39,181 nt of DNA from Candidatus Coprousia avicola (GCA_018715125.1 DVMF01000059.1:1-39181); one strand, 5' to 3'; counted from the stretch's first letter, positions 15,231-24,559 are shown. Program-made: numbers and translations. Notes: generated by a model from the sequence alone, not told the origin.

Positions 15231-16964
15231 CTACGAACGGACGGCGTACGAGGAGCGGGCGGAAGCGACCATATGGGTTACGTGCGCAACGATGCCCTCC
15301 AGCTCGATGTCGGCGCGCTCCCCCGTGGCGCGGTCCTTGCACTCGACCGTGCCGTTGGCAAGTCCGCGCTTGCCGACCACGATCTGATACGGGAAGCCCA
15401 TGAGGTCGTTGTCGGCGAACTTCACGCCCGGGCGCTCGGCCCGGTCGTCGAAGACGACGTCGAGCCCGGCGGCGGCGAGCTCGCGGGCGATACGCTCGGC
15501 CTCGTCGAACGCCTCGCCCTTCTTGTCGAGTGCGATGACGGAGACCTCGTAAGGGGCAACCGGAAGGGGCCAGACGATACCGTGCTCGTCGTGATGCTGC
15601 TCGACGATGGCAGCGAGCGTGCGCGAGATGCCGATACCGTAGCAGCCCATGTAGAAGGGCTGCTCGCGCCCGTTCTCGTCCGCAAAGGTGGCACCCATCT
15701 TGGCGGCGTACTTATCGGGGCCGATCTGGAAGACCTGCCCGCACTCGATGCCGCGGCCGCCGTGGAGCGGTTTCCCGCAATGGGGGCAGGGGTCCCCGGG
15801 GATGACGGTGACGAGGTCCTCCCACGCATCGACGGTGAAGTCACGTCCGGGACGGGCACCGGTATAGTGAAAGTCGATCTCGTTGGCGCCGCAGGTCCAG
15901 CTTTGGCTCGCCTCGAGCGAGCGGTCGCAGACAAGGCGGATGCCCTCGGGCAGGCCGACGGGCCCGATGAAGCCCTTGAAGAGCCCGTGCGCCTCGAGCT
16001 CCTCATCAGTCATGAGGCGATAGCCAGCACCGAAGACTTTGGCGGCCTTGATGTCGTTGAGCTCGTGGTCACCGGGCACGATGGCGACGACCGGAGATCC
16101 CTCGCCATCGATCAGCGCGAGGGACTTGCGCGTCCCGTTCTCAGGGAAGCCGAAGAACTCCGCCACGGCCTCGATCGTGCCGAGCCCCGGGGTGGAGACC
16201 TTCGCGAGCGTGCCGTCGCCCGGCCCCTCCGTCACGGTGACGGTGGTCGAAGCGGCCTCATCGTCAGCCGCGAAACCGCAGTCGCACCACACAAGCGACG
16301 CCTCGCCCGCCTCGGCGAGCGCCATGTACTCGATGGAGGAATCACCGCCGATCTCGCCGGAATCGGCCGCGACGGGCAGGGCCTTCAGGCCGCAGCGGGC
16401 GCAGTAGCGCTCATAGGCGCCCTTCATGTCCTCGTAGACCTCGGAGAGGCTTTCCTGCGTAGCGGAGAAGGAGTAGGCGTCCTTCATGATGAACTCGCGG
16501 CTTCTCATGAGGCCGAAGCGCGGACGCAGCTCGTCGCGGAACTTGTCCTGGATCTGATAGAGCACCACCGGCAGCTGCTTGTAGCTCTTGAGCTCGTTGC
16601 GCACGAGGTCGGTGAACGTCTCCTCATGCGTGGGCCCGAGGCAGAAGGTGCGCTCGTGGCGGTCGGTGAGGCGCATGAGCTCGGGGCCGTAGGCGCCGAT
16701 GCGCCCGGACTGCTCCCACAGCTCGGCGTCGGTGAGAATCGGGGCCATCATCTCCTGCGCGCCGATGCCGTCCATCTCATAGCGGCAGATGGCCTCGATC
16801 TTCTGGATGGAACGCCAGGCGAGTGGCAGGTAACTGTAGAGGCCGGACGCCTGCTTGCGGATCATGCCGGCCCGCAGCAGGAGCCGATGGCTGGCGAGCT
16901 CCGCCTCGGCCGGATCCTCCTTGAGGGTCGGCGCATAGAGGCGGGACATCTTCATAAACGACAT
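15231..16964 (-). CDS. proS: Prolyl-tRNA synthetase, bacterial type with editing domain
   Basis: ProS charges tRNA-Pro with proline. The 577-residue protein is the bacterial form: class II motif 1 region (GLYSYLPLAWR), motif 2 (FRDELRPRFGLMRSREF), an inserted YbaK-like editing domain of about 230-400 that removes mischarged alanine (EFFGFPENGTRKSLALIDG), motif 3 (CYGIGISRTLAAI) and a C-terminal anticodon-binding domain (YEVSVIALDKKGEAF). ATG at 16964 has GGGAG six bases upstream. It is the last gene of the pyrH-proS run, 21 bp after ispG. Confidence 0.97.
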   Translation of the reverse strand: MSFMKMSRLYAPTLKEDPAEAELASHRLLLRAGMIRKQASGLYSYLPLAWRSIQKIEAICRYEMDGIGAQEMMAPILTDAELWEQSGRIGAYGPELMRLTDRHERTFCLGPTHEETFTDLVRNELKSYKQLPVVLYQIQDKFRDELRPRFGLMRSREFIMKDAYSFSATQESLSEVYEDMKGAYERYCARCGLKALPVAADSGEIGGDSSIEYMALAEAGEASLVWCDCGFAADDEAASTTVTVTEGPGDGTLAKVSTPGLGTIEAVAEFFGFPENGTRKSLALIDGEGSPVVAIVPGDHELNDIKAAKVFGAGYRLMTDEELEAHGLFKGFIGPVGLPEGIRLVCDRSLEASQSWTCGANEIDFHYTGARPGRDFTVDAWEDLVTVIPGDPCPHCGKPLHGGRGIECGQVFQIGPDKYAAKMGATFADENGREQPFYMGCYGIGISRTLAAIVEQHHDEHGIVWPLPVAPYEVSVIALDKKGEAFDEAERIARELAAAGLDVVFDDRAERPGVKFADNDLMGFPYQIVVGKRGLANGTVECKDRATGERADIELEGIVAHVTHMVASARSSYAVRS

Positions 16965-16985
16965 GCTTGACTCCCTAGTCGTAGG

Positions 16986-18050
16986 TTACAACTGATCTAT
17001 CTCGGCAAACAGCTCATCGATGATAGCATCCTCATCGACTTTGCGCAGCACCTCGCCATGGCGGAAGATGAGACCGCAGCCGCGCCCGCAGGCGACGCCC
17101 ACGTCGGCCCCCGACGCCTCGCCGGGGCCGTTGACGACGCAACCCATCACCGCGACGGAGATGGGCTTGCCGACGTGCGCGAGACGGCGCTCGACCTCCT
17201 CGGCGATGGGAATGAGGTCGACCTGCGTCCGTCCGCACGTGGGGCAGCTGATGAGCTCCGGACCGCGGCGCCTGAGGCCCAGGCACTCGAGGATGCCCCA
17301 GGCGACCGGCGGCTCCTCGACCGGGTCGGCCGTGAGCGAGACGCGGAGCGTGTCGCCGATCCCCTCGGCAAGGAGCACGCCGAGGCCGACCGAGCTCTTG
17401 ATGGTGCCCTGCCGCACCGTACCGGCCTCGGTGACCCCGAGATGGAGCGGTACGTGCGGGAGCTCGCGCGAGAGGGCGCGATAGGTTGCGATAGTCGTCG
17501 GCACGTCATGGGCCTTGGCGGAGAGCACGATGGAGGTGAACCCGCGGGCCTCAAAATGCTCGACGAACCGAAGCGACGAGGCGACGAGCTTCTCGGGCAG
17601 CGTGAGGTCGTCGCGAGCCGCGAGATCGTCTTCAAGCGATCCGGCGTTCACGCCGATACGAATCGCCGCACCGGTCTCACCCGCCTTGTCGATGACGGCA
17701 TCGACCTTGTCCCAGGAACCGATGTTGCCGGGGTTGATCCTGAGCTTGGCGGCACCCGCATCGAGCGCGCCCAGGGCAAGGCGGTGATCGAAGTGGATAT
17801 CCGCCACGATGGGAACCGGCGAGGCGGCGCAGATCTCGGCAAACGATGCGAGCGCGGTCTTGGTGGGCACCGATACGCGCACAAGGTCGCACCCGGCGTC
17901 CGCCAGGGCCCGGACCTGGGTTAGGGTCGCGTCCGTATCGGCCGTATCGGTCGACGTCATCGACTGGACGACGATCGGCGCCCCGCCGCCCAAGGGCACC
18001 CCGCCGATGGACAGCCGGCGCGTCGCGCTGCGCGGGACGGATTCAGTCAT
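16986..18050 (-). CDS. ispG: (E)-4-hydroxy-3-methylbut-2-enyl-diphosphate synthase
   Basis: IspG converts methylerythritol cyclodiphosphate to HMBPP in the MEP isoprenoid pathway, using a [4Fe-4S] cluster. The 354-residue two-domain form has the N-terminal TIM barrel (VVQSMTSTDTADTDAT, VADIHFDHRLA, LRINPGNIG) and the C-terminal iron-sulfur domain with cysteines in SCPTCGRT and MGCVVNGPGE. ATG at 18050 lies 12 bp after the rseP stop. Dxr, two genes upstream, and IspH at 6268-7113 belong to the same pathway. Confidence 0.97.
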   Translation of the reverse strand: MTESVPRSATRRLSIGGVPLGGGAPIVVQSMTSTDTADTDATLTQVRALADAGCDLVRVSVPTKTALASFAEICAASPVPIVADIHFDHRLALGALDAGAAKLRINPGNIGSWDKVDAVIDKAGETGAAIRIGVNAGSLEDDLAARDDLTLPEKLVASSLRFVEHFEARGFTSIVLSAKAHDVPTTIATYRALSRELPHVPLHLGVTEAGTVRQGTIKSSVGLGVLLAEGIGDTLRVSLTADPVEEPPVAWGILECLGLRRRGPELISCPTCGRTQVDLIPIAEEVERRLAHVGKPISVAVMGCVVNGPGEASGADVGVACGRGCGLIFRHGEVLRKVDEDAIIDELFAEIDQL

Positions 18051-18062
18051 GAAGACCCCCTT

Positions 18063-19430
18063 CTACAGGATGAAGCGCACGATGTCGAGGCGCAGCATGT
18101 ACAGGAACAGCAGCCCGAAGAGCGCCACGCCCACGTAGGAGATGCGCTCCTGGACCTTAGGTGACACCGGACGGCGGATGATCGCCTGTATGACCTCGAT
18201 GAGGAGCTTGCCGCCATCGAGCGGGGGTATGGGCAGGAGGTTCATGAAGCCGAGCGAGAAGGAGATGAGGGCGCTCACGCTCAAGAACGTGGACGCACCG
18301 CTCTCGGCCGCGGCGGCCGCCATAACGGAGATGCCGACTACCGAGGTGGAGCTGTTCAGCACCTCCATGGTGTGCTGTGGATTGAGGAGGTTTCCGATAC
18401 TCTGCGCCGTCATCGCGAGGTAGGACCAGGTCACACTGGCTGCCTGGCCGATATCAAGGTGCACCGTCTCCTGCGGTACGTTGATCCCGAGGGCGCCCTC
18501 CTCATCGAGCGTCGCCGTGATGGTCATGGCCTCGCCGCCGCGCTCGATGGCAAGGGACGCCGCTCCGCCCGGACCGACGGTCTCGAGCTCGTCGCCGACC
18601 TCCGTAAACGTGGCGGTCTCGACACCGTTGACGGCCGTAATGACATCCCCCGCCTCGATGCCACAGGAATCGGCGGGTGACCCCGCCTCAACGGAGCCCA
18701 CTTGGTTAATATCGAGCGACACCGTGACGCCTACGAGGCTGTAGATGGCCATGAGCAGGAGAAACCCGGTAACAAGGTTGACGGCGACGCCGGCAACGAG
18801 GATGAACGCGCGCGCCCAGAAACCCTTGCCGGCATAGGTGCGCGACCGCTCCGCTTGGAAGAAGTCCTCGTCGGGCGTGGGCGGCGCCCACACATCGCCC
18901 TCCGCCGTGGCATGGGCGCGGTCGAAGCCGCGTCCGTCATAGAGCGTGTTGCCCTTGGCATCGCGCGGCATGGCGGCGTACGTGGTCGCATAATACACAC
19001 CGGGCCGCTCCCCCGCCTCGGTGTCGTAGACCGGCGCGATCGACCCCCAGTCGGCCAACTGGATGCAGGCCGCCATGACGTCGTCCTCTGAGACGGAAAG
19101 GCTCTGGGCGAGATCCTCGACGGTCGCCTTGCCCCTGCGGTGCACCGACCCCAGGACGCGCGCGGCGAGCGCGCTGTCGCCCTCCGGCTCCATGCCGCAC
19201 ACCATCGCGTAACCGCCGAGCAGTATCGGCGTCACGCCGAACTTGGTGCCGATGCGCCGCGACGCGCGGTGCAGGTTGAAGCGGCAGGGCAGGCCGAGGA
19301 AGAACTCCGTCACCCTCACGCCCACCAGACGGGATGCGAGAAAATGCCCGCCCTCGTGAACGAAGACGAGCAGTGAGAGCATGAGCAGGCCCCAGAATAC
19401 CGTGCGAACGACGGTGAGGATTCCCTCCAT
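18063..19430 (-). CDS. rseP: RseP-type site-2 protease with PDZ domain and large wHTH-like insertion
   Basis: This 455-residue intramembrane metalloprotease typically cleaves anti-sigma factors or leftover signal peptides. HEGGH (25-29) in the first membrane helix binds zinc, and NLLPIPPLDGGK near the C-terminus supplies the third ligand. A PDZ domain spans about 238-315 (VGSVEAGSPADSCGI). Between GGYAMVCGM (72-80) and the second helix (about 203-228) relatives have roughly 25 residues. Here there are about 120, including a segment (about 87-135) that reads like a winged helix: ALAARVLGSVHRRG, TVEDLAQSLSVSE, DDVMAACIQLADWG. ATG at 19430 has AAAGGAG at 8 bp. It sits between dxr and ispG, the usual location. 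Confidence 0.93.
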   Translation of the reverse strand: MEGILTVVRTVFWGLLMLSLLVFVHEGGHFLASRLVGVRVTEFFLGLPCRFNLHRASRRIGTKFGVTPILLGGYAMVCGMEPEGDSALAARVLGSVHRRGKATVEDLAQSLSVSEDDVMAACIQLADWGSIAPVYDTEAGERPGVYYATTYAAMPRDAKGNTLYDGRGFDRAHATAEGDVWAPPTPDEDFFQAERSRTYAGKGFWARAFILVAGVAVNLVTGFLLLMAIYSLVGVTVSLDINQVGSVEAGSPADSCGIEAGDVITAVNGVETATFTEVGDELETVGPGGAASLAIERGGEAMTITATLDEEGALGINVPQETVHLDIGQAASVTWSYLAMTAQSIGNLLNPQHTMEVLNSSTSVVGISVMAAAAAESGASTFLSVSALISFSLGFMNLLPIPPLDGGKLLIEVIQAIIRRPVSPKVQERISYVGVALFGLLFLYMLRLDIVRFIL

Positions 19431-19460
19431 ACCTTCGACTCCTTTGAGCGGGGCGATGCG

Positions 19461-20627
19461 CTAGGCGTGCGCCTTCAGGTAGGCGCGGGCGCAGTCGCGG
19501 GCCCAGCGATCGACGTCTTGTAGCTGTCCGAGCGATTCTACCCGCTCGCGCTCGTGGGCGTCCAGGCAATGGGCGACGCAGGCGTCGATAGCAGTGAAAG
19601 AACACGCATCGGAAAGGAAGCTCGCGACGGCGACCTCGTTCGCCGCGTTGAGCACGCAGGGCATCGTGCCCCCCTCGCGCGCGGCGCGCTCGGCGAGGGC
19701 GAGGCAGCGGAACGCCTCGGCATCGGGCTCGGCAAATGTGAGCGACCCAATGGAGCGGTAGTCGATGCGCTCTGCGGGCGTGTCCCAGCGCTCGGGGTAC
19801 GAGAAGGCGTACTGTATGGGTATGCGCATGTCTGAGGCTCCCAGATGCGCGATCACCGAGCCGTCGGCGTACTCGACCATGGAGTGGATGCGGCTCTCGC
19901 GCTGGATGAGCACGGGGATCTGCTCGACGGGAAGCCCGAAGAGCTGCATGGCCTCGATACGCTCGAAGCCCTTGTTCATCAGCGTGGCGGAATCGATGGT
20001 GATCTTCGCCCCCATGCTCCACGTGGGATGGGCGAGCGCCTCGGCACGGGTGACCCCGGCGAGCTCCGCCCGCGTGCGCCCGAAGAAGGGCCCTCCCGAG
20101 CAGGTGAGCCAGATAGCGTGTATGGGCTGGTGCTCCTCCCCCAGCAGGCACTGGAAGATAGCGCTGTGCTCGGAGTCCACCGGTAGCATCTGGTGGGGAT
20201 CCGCAAGCGGCATCAGAAGGTCCCCGCCCACGACGAGCGACTCCTTGTTGGCGAGGGCGAGCCGCTTGTGCCCGGTAAGAACCGTGTAGCTGGCGGCGAG
20301 GCCCACGGCGCCGACAACCGCCACGAGCACCGTGTCGACCTCGGGAAGCTCTGCCAGCTCGGTGAGAGCCCCGGTGCCGAAGAGGATGCGCGTGGAGGCG
20401 GGGAGCTCGTCTAAGACCGGGTCGGTTCGATGCGCCTCGTCCGTAACCGCCACAAAGGGGCAGGAGAACTCGCGCGCCGCCTTGACGAGGGCGTCCGTCT
20501 GTCGATGGGCGCTCAGGGCTACGACCTCTAGGCGGTCAGGGTGTTTCCGGCAGACGTCAAGCGCCTGCTGACCGATCGACCCCGTGCAGCCCAGAATCGC
20601 CACGCGCTGGCGCGCCCCGTCAATCAT
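19461..20627 (-). CDS. dxr: 1-deoxy-D-xylulose-5-phosphate reductoisomerase
   Basis: Dxr makes 2-C-methyl-D-erythritol 4-phosphate, the first committed MEP intermediate, using NADPH. The 388-residue protein has the nucleotide-binding start VAILGCTGSIGQQALDV, LANKESLVVGGD, the metal-binding and substrate motifs PVDSEHSAIFQ and TCSGGPFFG, the long helix HPTWSMGAKITIDSATLMN, and a C-terminal helical domain (PCVLNAANEVAVASFL). ATG at 20627 forms ATGA with the cdsA stop, so CdsA, Dxr and the downstream RseP are probably translated from one message. Confidence 0.97.
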   Translation of the reverse strand: MIDGARQRVAILGCTGSIGQQALDVCRKHPDRLEVVALSAHRQTDALVKAAREFSCPFVAVTDEAHRTDPVLDELPASTRILFGTGALTELAELPEVDTVLVAVVGAVGLAASYTVLTGHKRLALANKESLVVGGDLLMPLADPHQMLPVDSEHSAIFQCLLGEEHQPIHAIWLTCSGGPFFGRTRAELAGVTRAEALAHPTWSMGAKITIDSATLMNKGFERIEAMQLFGLPVEQIPVLIQRESRIHSMVEYADGSVIAHLGASDMRIPIQYAFSYPERWDTPAERIDYRSIGSLTFAEPDAEAFRCLALAERAAREGGTMPCVLNAANEVAVASFLSDACSFTAIDACVAHCLDAHERERVESLGQLQDVDRWARDCARAYLKAHA

Positions 20628-21517
20628 AGTACGCCTCCGATATAGAGCATAAGCTGCGCCGTGATGCAGCCGAAGATGAGCGAGTCGCAGCGGTCGAGCA
20701 TGCCGCCGTGACCGGGAATGAGGTTACCGGAATCCTTTACCCCCACGCCCCGCTTGATACGGGACTCGATGAGGTCGCCGAAAACGCCGAGCACCGAGAC
20801 CACCACGCCGGTAGCGAGGGCGAAGGGAAGCGACAGCGGGAACAGGTGCGTAGCCCACACAATGAGCCAGATGACGACGGAGCCGACGATGCCCCCGGCA
20901 AAGCCCTCCCACGTCTTCTTGGGCGAGATCTTGGGCGCCATCTTGTGCCGGCCGAACTGCCGTCCCACGAGGTAGGCGAAGGAATCGGAAACCCAGAGCG
21001 AGGCGCACGAACCTATGGCGAGAAGGGCGCCGGAGAACCCGGGCTCGGCATCGCGCAGAAGGACGATCGATGAGAGCATGAATCCGGTATAGAGCGGCCC
21101 CATGAGCGTAACGGCGACATCGGCGATGCGCGTGCGGGGCGTGTAGACGTACCACAGGCCGCACGCGAGCACGAACAGGAAGATGAGGGCCGTCATGGTG
21201 ATGCTTTCACCCAGGGCCGTCAGGGGGAAGAGCGCGCTCACGATGATGCCGAGGATCTGGTTGGGCACCTTACCGTCCCGTCGCATCATCATGAAGAACT
21301 CGTAGCAGCACAGGGCGCTGATAAGCGCGACGAAAAGCGCTGCCGAGACGGTGCCGCCCAGAAGGCAACCGATAAAGAGCGCGGCGTACACCACACCGGA
21401 CACGATCCTTGTGGCGAGGGCGTGCGTGCTGTCCTTGGGCGGCTCGCTGACCTGGGGCCGCGGTCGCCCCGCCGTCTCGTGATCGGTTGCGGGGCGTCCC
21501 GGTTGCGATTGATTCAT
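20624..21517 (-). CDS. cdsA: Phosphatidate cytidylyltransferase
   Basis: CdsA makes CDP-diacylglycerol from CTP and phosphatidic acid in the membrane, drawing on the product of the PlsY/PlsC route. The 297-residue protein has a hydrophilic N-terminus of about 35 residues (Pro/Arg-rich), then several membrane helices, and the family signature near the C-terminus, SRIKRGVGVKDSGNLIPGHG followed by GMLDRCDS. ATG at 21517 lies 3 bp after the uppS stop. Confidence 0.95.
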   Translation of the reverse strand: MNQSQPGRPATDHETAGRPRPQVSEPPKDSTHALATRIVSGVVYAALFIGCLLGGTVSAALFVALISALCCYEFFMMMRRDGKVPNQILGIIVSALFPLTALGESITMTALIFLFVLACGLWYVYTPRTRIADVAVTLMGPLYTGFMLSSIVLLRDAEPGFSGALLAIGSCASLWVSDSFAYLVGRQFGRHKMAPKISPKKTWEGFAGGIVGSVVIWLIVWATHLFPLSLPFALATGVVVSVLGVFGDLIESRIKRGVGVKDSGNLIPGHGGMLDRCDSLIFGCITAQLMLYIGGVL

Positions 21518-21520
21518 CGT

Positions 21521-22312
21521 TTACGATTCCTTCGTGGCGGAAAGGCCCCCGAAGCGCCGGTCACGGCCCTGGAAGGCGATGATGGCGCGGAGGAGCTCCC
21601 AGCGGTTGAAATCCGGCCAATAGGTCGGTGTGATGTAGAACTCGGCGTAGGCGACCTGCCAGAGCAGGTAGTTGGAAAGGCGCATCTCGCCCGAGGTGCG
21701 CACCACGAGCTCGGGGTCGGGCAGGCCCGCCGTGTAGAGCTCGCCGGCAACCGCGGCCTCGTCGATACCGGTCGGATCGAGCTCGCCGGCTGCCACCCGC
21801 TCCGCAAGCCTCCGTGCTGCCCGCGCGAGCTCCGCACGCGCGCCGTAGTTGACCGCGAGGGCAAGCGTCATGCCGGTGTGCTGAGCGGTCTCCTGCAGGC
21901 CGTACTCGAATACCTCTCGCGTCTCCTTAGGGAGGGCGGAGATGTCGCCCAAGAACACGACCTTGACGTTCTCCCGCTTAAGGAGCGGCAGCTCCTGGAC
22001 GAACGTCTGCGCGAACAGGTGCATGAGCAGGTTGACCTCGGCCTGCGGGCGCGACCAGTTCTCGGTAGAGAAGGCGTAGGCGGAGAGCACCTCGACATCG
22101 AGGCGCACGCAGGCGGTGATGATCTCGCGCAAAGAGACGATGCCCGCGCGATGGCCCTCACCGCGCGCAAGACCGCGCGCGGTGGCCCAACGGCCGTTGC
22201 CGTCCATGATGCATGAGATGTGGCGCGGGATGCGGCTGCGGTCGAGCGCGGCAAGATCGATGCCGGCCGGAGGATTGGCGAAATAGGCCTCAAACGTTGC
22301 GTCGTCGCCCAT
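21521..22312 (-). CDS. uppS: Isoprenyl transferase (undecaprenyl diphosphate synthase)
   Basis: UppS condenses isopentenyl units onto farnesyl diphosphate to make the C55 lipid carrier for cell-wall synthesis, using products of the MEP pathway. The 263-residue protein shows IPRHISCIMDGNGRWA with the Mg-binding Asp37, GHRAGIVSLREI, LSAYAFSTENWSRP, and the C-terminal RTSGEMRLSNYLLWQ and AYAEFYITPTYWPDF. A chain length of C55 is assumed from the usual cdsA/dxr neighbours. ATG at 22312 lies 3 bp after the frr stop. Confidence 0.95.
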   Translation of the reverse strand: MGDDATFEAYFANPPAGIDLAALDRSRIPRHISCIMDGNGRWATARGLARGEGHRAGIVSLREIITACVRLDVEVLSAYAFSTENWSRPQAEVNLLMHLFAQTFVQELPLLKRENVKVVFLGDISALPKETREVFEYGLQETAQHTGMTLALAVNYGARAELARAARRLAERVAAGELDPTGIDEAAVAGELYTAGLPDPELVVRTSGEMRLSNYLLWQVAYAEFYITPTYWPDFNRWELLRAIIAFQGRDRRFGGLSATKES

Positions 22313-22315
22313 GGA

Positions 22316-22849
22316 TCAGATCTCCATGACCTCGGCCTCTTTGGCCTTCAGAAGCTCATCGATCTTCTTGATGTAGGCGTCGGTGTGCTTCTGCACCTTT
22401 GCCTGCTCGCGACGGACCTCGTCCTCAGAGAGCTCCTCGTCGCGCTCGAGCTTGTTGTTGAAGTCGCGGCGGATGTTGCGGATGGCGACACGCGCCTGCT
22501 CGGCGATCTCGCGGCACTCCTTCACGAGCTCGCGGCGGCGCTCCTCGGTCGGAGCGGGGAACGGGAGACGGACGACCGTGCCGTCGGAGCTCGGGGTGAT
22601 GCCGAGGTCGGATGCGTTGATGGCGTGCACGATGGCGTTCAGGATCGACTTGTCCCACGGCTCGACCATGAGCATATGCGCCTCGGGAACCTTCACTGCG
22701 GCAACCTGCGTGATGGGCGTGGCGACTCCGTAGTAGTCGACCGTGATGTCGCCCAAGATGTTGGGGTTGGCGCGACCAGTGCGCACCTTCGAGAAGTTGT
22801 GCTTCAGGCTCTCGATCGATTTATCCATATGAGCGGTGATGTCGGCCAT
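22316..22849 (-). CDS. frr: Ribosome recycling factor
   Basis: RRF, with EF-G, splits post-termination ribosomes. The 177-residue protein has the conserved start MDKSIESLKHNFSKVRTGRA, DYYGVATPITQVA, PFPAPTEERRRELVKE and the final helix KIDELLKAKEAEVMEI. It is a few residues shorter at the N-terminus than E. coli RRF; the start is fixed because the pyrH TAG lies in frame one codon upstream of ATG 22849. Confidence 0.96.
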   Translation of the reverse strand: MADITAHMDKSIESLKHNFSKVRTGRANPNILGDITVDYYGVATPITQVAAVKVPEAHMLMVEPWDKSILNAIVHAINASDLGITPSSDGTVVRLPFPAPTEERRRELVKECREIAEQARVAIRNIRRDFNNKLERDEELSEDEVRREQAKVQKHTDAYIKKIDELLKAKEAEVMEI

Positions 22850-22852
22850 GGT

Positions 22853-23575
22853 CTAATCCTCCCGAACGACGACGGTTCCGATGGGCTCGCCCGTAAGGGC
22901 GCGCTTGATGTTGTTCTCGCCCTCGATGTTGAGGACGATGATGGGCATGCGGTTGTCTTGGCACAGGGCGGTCGCCGTTGAGTCCATGACCTGCAGGCCG
23001 CGCAGCAGGACCTCATGATAGGAGATCTTCTCGAAGCGGACGGCGTCCTCGAACTTCGCGGGGTCCTTGTCGTAGATGCCGTTGACCTTAGTCGCCTTGA
23101 TGAGACAGTCCGCGTCGATCTCGCAGGCGCGCAGGGCGGCGGCGGTATCGGTCGTGAAGTAGGGGTTGCCGGACCCGGCTGCGAAGATGACGATATCGCC
23201 CTTCTCGAGATGGCGCATGGCGCGACGGCGGATGTAGGGCTCGCAGACCTCGTTCATCTGGATGGCGCTCATGACGCGGCACGGGCACTCGGCACGCTCG
23301 AACGCATCCTGCAGGGCGAGGGCGTTCATGATCGTAGCGAGCATGCCGATGTAGTCCGCCTGAGCGCGGTCCATGCCGCCGGCGGCGCCGGCGATGCCGC
23401 GGAAGATGTTGCCGCCTCCGACTACGATGCCGATCTCAACCCCATCGTCATGCAGAGCCTTGATCTCACGGGCGAGGCGGTCGGTGACGGCGGGATCGAT
23501 GCCGTACTCCCCCTCCCCCATGAGCGCCTCTCCCGAAAGCTTGAGAAGCACGCGTTTGTATTGGTAGTCGGACAC
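22853..23575 (-). CDS. pyrH: Uridylate kinase (UMP kinase)
   Basis: PyrH phosphorylates UMP to UDP and is usually feedback-controlled by UTP and GTP. The 240-residue amino-acid-kinase fold shows [50 protein letters not shown] and the C-terminal [17 protein letters not shown]. The start is GTG at 23575 with GAAGGAGG at 6 bp. It follows the tsf terminator and has its own likely promoter (23612-23620), so it is the first gene of the pyrH-frr-uppS-cdsA-dxr-rseP-ispG-proS unit. Confidence 0.96.
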   Translation of the reverse strand: MSDYQYKRVLLKLSGEALMGEGEYGIDPAVTDRLAREIKALHDDGVEIGIVVGGGNIFRGIAGAAGGMDRAQADYIGMLATIMNALALQDAFERAECPCRVMSAIQMNEVCEPYIRRRAMRHLEKGDIVIFAAGSGNPYFTTDTAAALRACEIDADCLIKATKVNGIYDKDPAKFEDAVRFEKISYHEVLLRGLQVMDSTATALCQDNRMPIIVLNIEGENNIKRALTGEPIGTVVVRED

Positions 23576-23611
23576 AGGTTGCCTCCTTCGACGGGCACGG
23601 AACTGAAGCCT

Positions 23612-23620
23612 ATTCTAACA
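23612..23620 (-). promoter_or_regulatory. Candidate extended -10 promoter of the pyrH operon
   Basis: On the minus strand TGTTAGAAT, a TGn-extended -10, lies just after the tsf terminator. No good -35 is visible at the expected place, which falls inside the terminator stem. The start of transcription would be about 30 bases ahead of the pyrH GTG. Confidence 0.45.
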
Positions 23621-23633
23621 AAGTTGCGATATG

Positions 23634-23664
23634 AAAAAGGGAAGGACCGGAGCCCTTCCCTTTT
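23634..23664 (-). terminator. Intrinsic terminator of rpsB-tsf
   Basis: On the minus strand AAAAGGGAAGG and CCTTCCCTTTT form a perfect 11-bp stem with an 8-base loop ending in a run of five T. It lies 22 bases after the tsf stop and separates rpsB-tsf from pyrH. Confidence 0.9.
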
Positions 23665-23686
23665 GCGAGCCTTGGATGCGCGGTGC

Positions 23687-24559
23687 TTACTCCTCGCCAC
23701 GCGCCAGACGGTCGAAGGCGACGATCTTGATGGTGTCGCCGAGCTCCTTGCTGACCTTGGCGGCGTATGCCGAGATGGTCATGCTGGAATCCTTGATGAA
23801 CTCCTGCTCGTTGAGGACGACGCCCTTGTAGAACTTCTCGAGACGACCGACGGCCATCTTCTCCTGAATGGCCTCGGGCTTGCCGGACTCAGCGGCCTGG
23901 GCCTTGTAGATGGAGACCTCGTGGTCGATAACGTCCTGCGGGACGTCCTCGCGAACCGCGCAGATGGGCGCGGTGGCGGCAACCTGCATCGCGACGTCGT
24001 GCGCGAAGGTCTTGAACGCGTCGGCAGAGGCGGTCTCGGCCTTGTCGAACGAGAACTCGACGAGGACGCCGATCTTACCGCCCATGTGGACGTAGCTGGA
24101 TACGGCGCCGGCGGCGGGCTTGCGGACGGCGAAGCGGGTGATCTTCATGTTCTCGCCCATGGTGTGGATGAGCTCGGTGAGCTCGGCCTGGACGGTCTCG
24201 GTGGCCATCGGGGCGGCGAGGAGCGCCTCGACGTCAGCCGGCTCGGTAGAGGCGGCAACCTCGGCGACGCCGGAGGCGAAACCGGTGAACTTGGGGTTGG
24301 AGCCGACGAAGTCGGTCTCGCACGCGACCTCGACGAGCGCGCCCTCGAGGCCGTCGGCGGAGACGTAGGCGCCCACGGCGCCCTCGTTGGTCTCGCGGCC
24401 GGCCTTCTTGGCGGCGGCGGCGAGACCGTTCTTGCGGAGGATGTCGACCGCGGCGTTCATGTCGCCGTCAGCCTCGACGAGCGCCTTCTTGCACTCCATC
24501 ATCGGCGAGTCGGTCATCTCGCGGAGCTCTTTAACCATTGCGGCGGTGATCTGTGCCAT
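23687..24559 (-). CDS. tsf: Elongation factor Ts
   Basis: EF-Ts exchanges GDP for GTP on EF-Tu. The 290-residue protein has the N-terminal UBA-like domain and signature MVKELREMTDSPMMECKKAL, KKAGRETNEGAV, the interaction motif EVACETDFVGSN, and the dimerisation domain with IHTMGENMKITRF. Codon use is strongly biased to C/G-ending codons, typical for a highly expressed gene. It lies 55 bp downstream of rpsB and is followed by a strong terminator. Confidence 0.97.
   Translation of the reverse strand: MAQITAAMVKELREMTDSPMMECKKALVEADGDMNAAVDILRKNGLAAAAKKAGRETNEGAVGAYVSADGLEGALVEVACETDFVGSNPKFTGFASGVAEVAASTEPADVEALLAAPMATETVQAELTELIHTMGENMKITRFAVRKPAAGAVSSYVHMGGKIGVLVEFSFDKAETASADAFKTFAHDVAMQVAATAPICAVREDVPQDVIDHEVSIYKAQAAESGKPEAIQEKMAVGRLEKFYKGVVLNEQEFIKDSSMTISAYAAKVSKELGDTIKIVAFDRLARGEE

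Noticed and set aside
15012..16970. Plus-strand open frame of 652 codons opposite proS
   Set aside because: It lies antisense to a complete prolyl-tRNA synthetase with all motifs and has low-complexity Gly/Leu/Val/Asp composition typical of the complement of a GC-rich gene.
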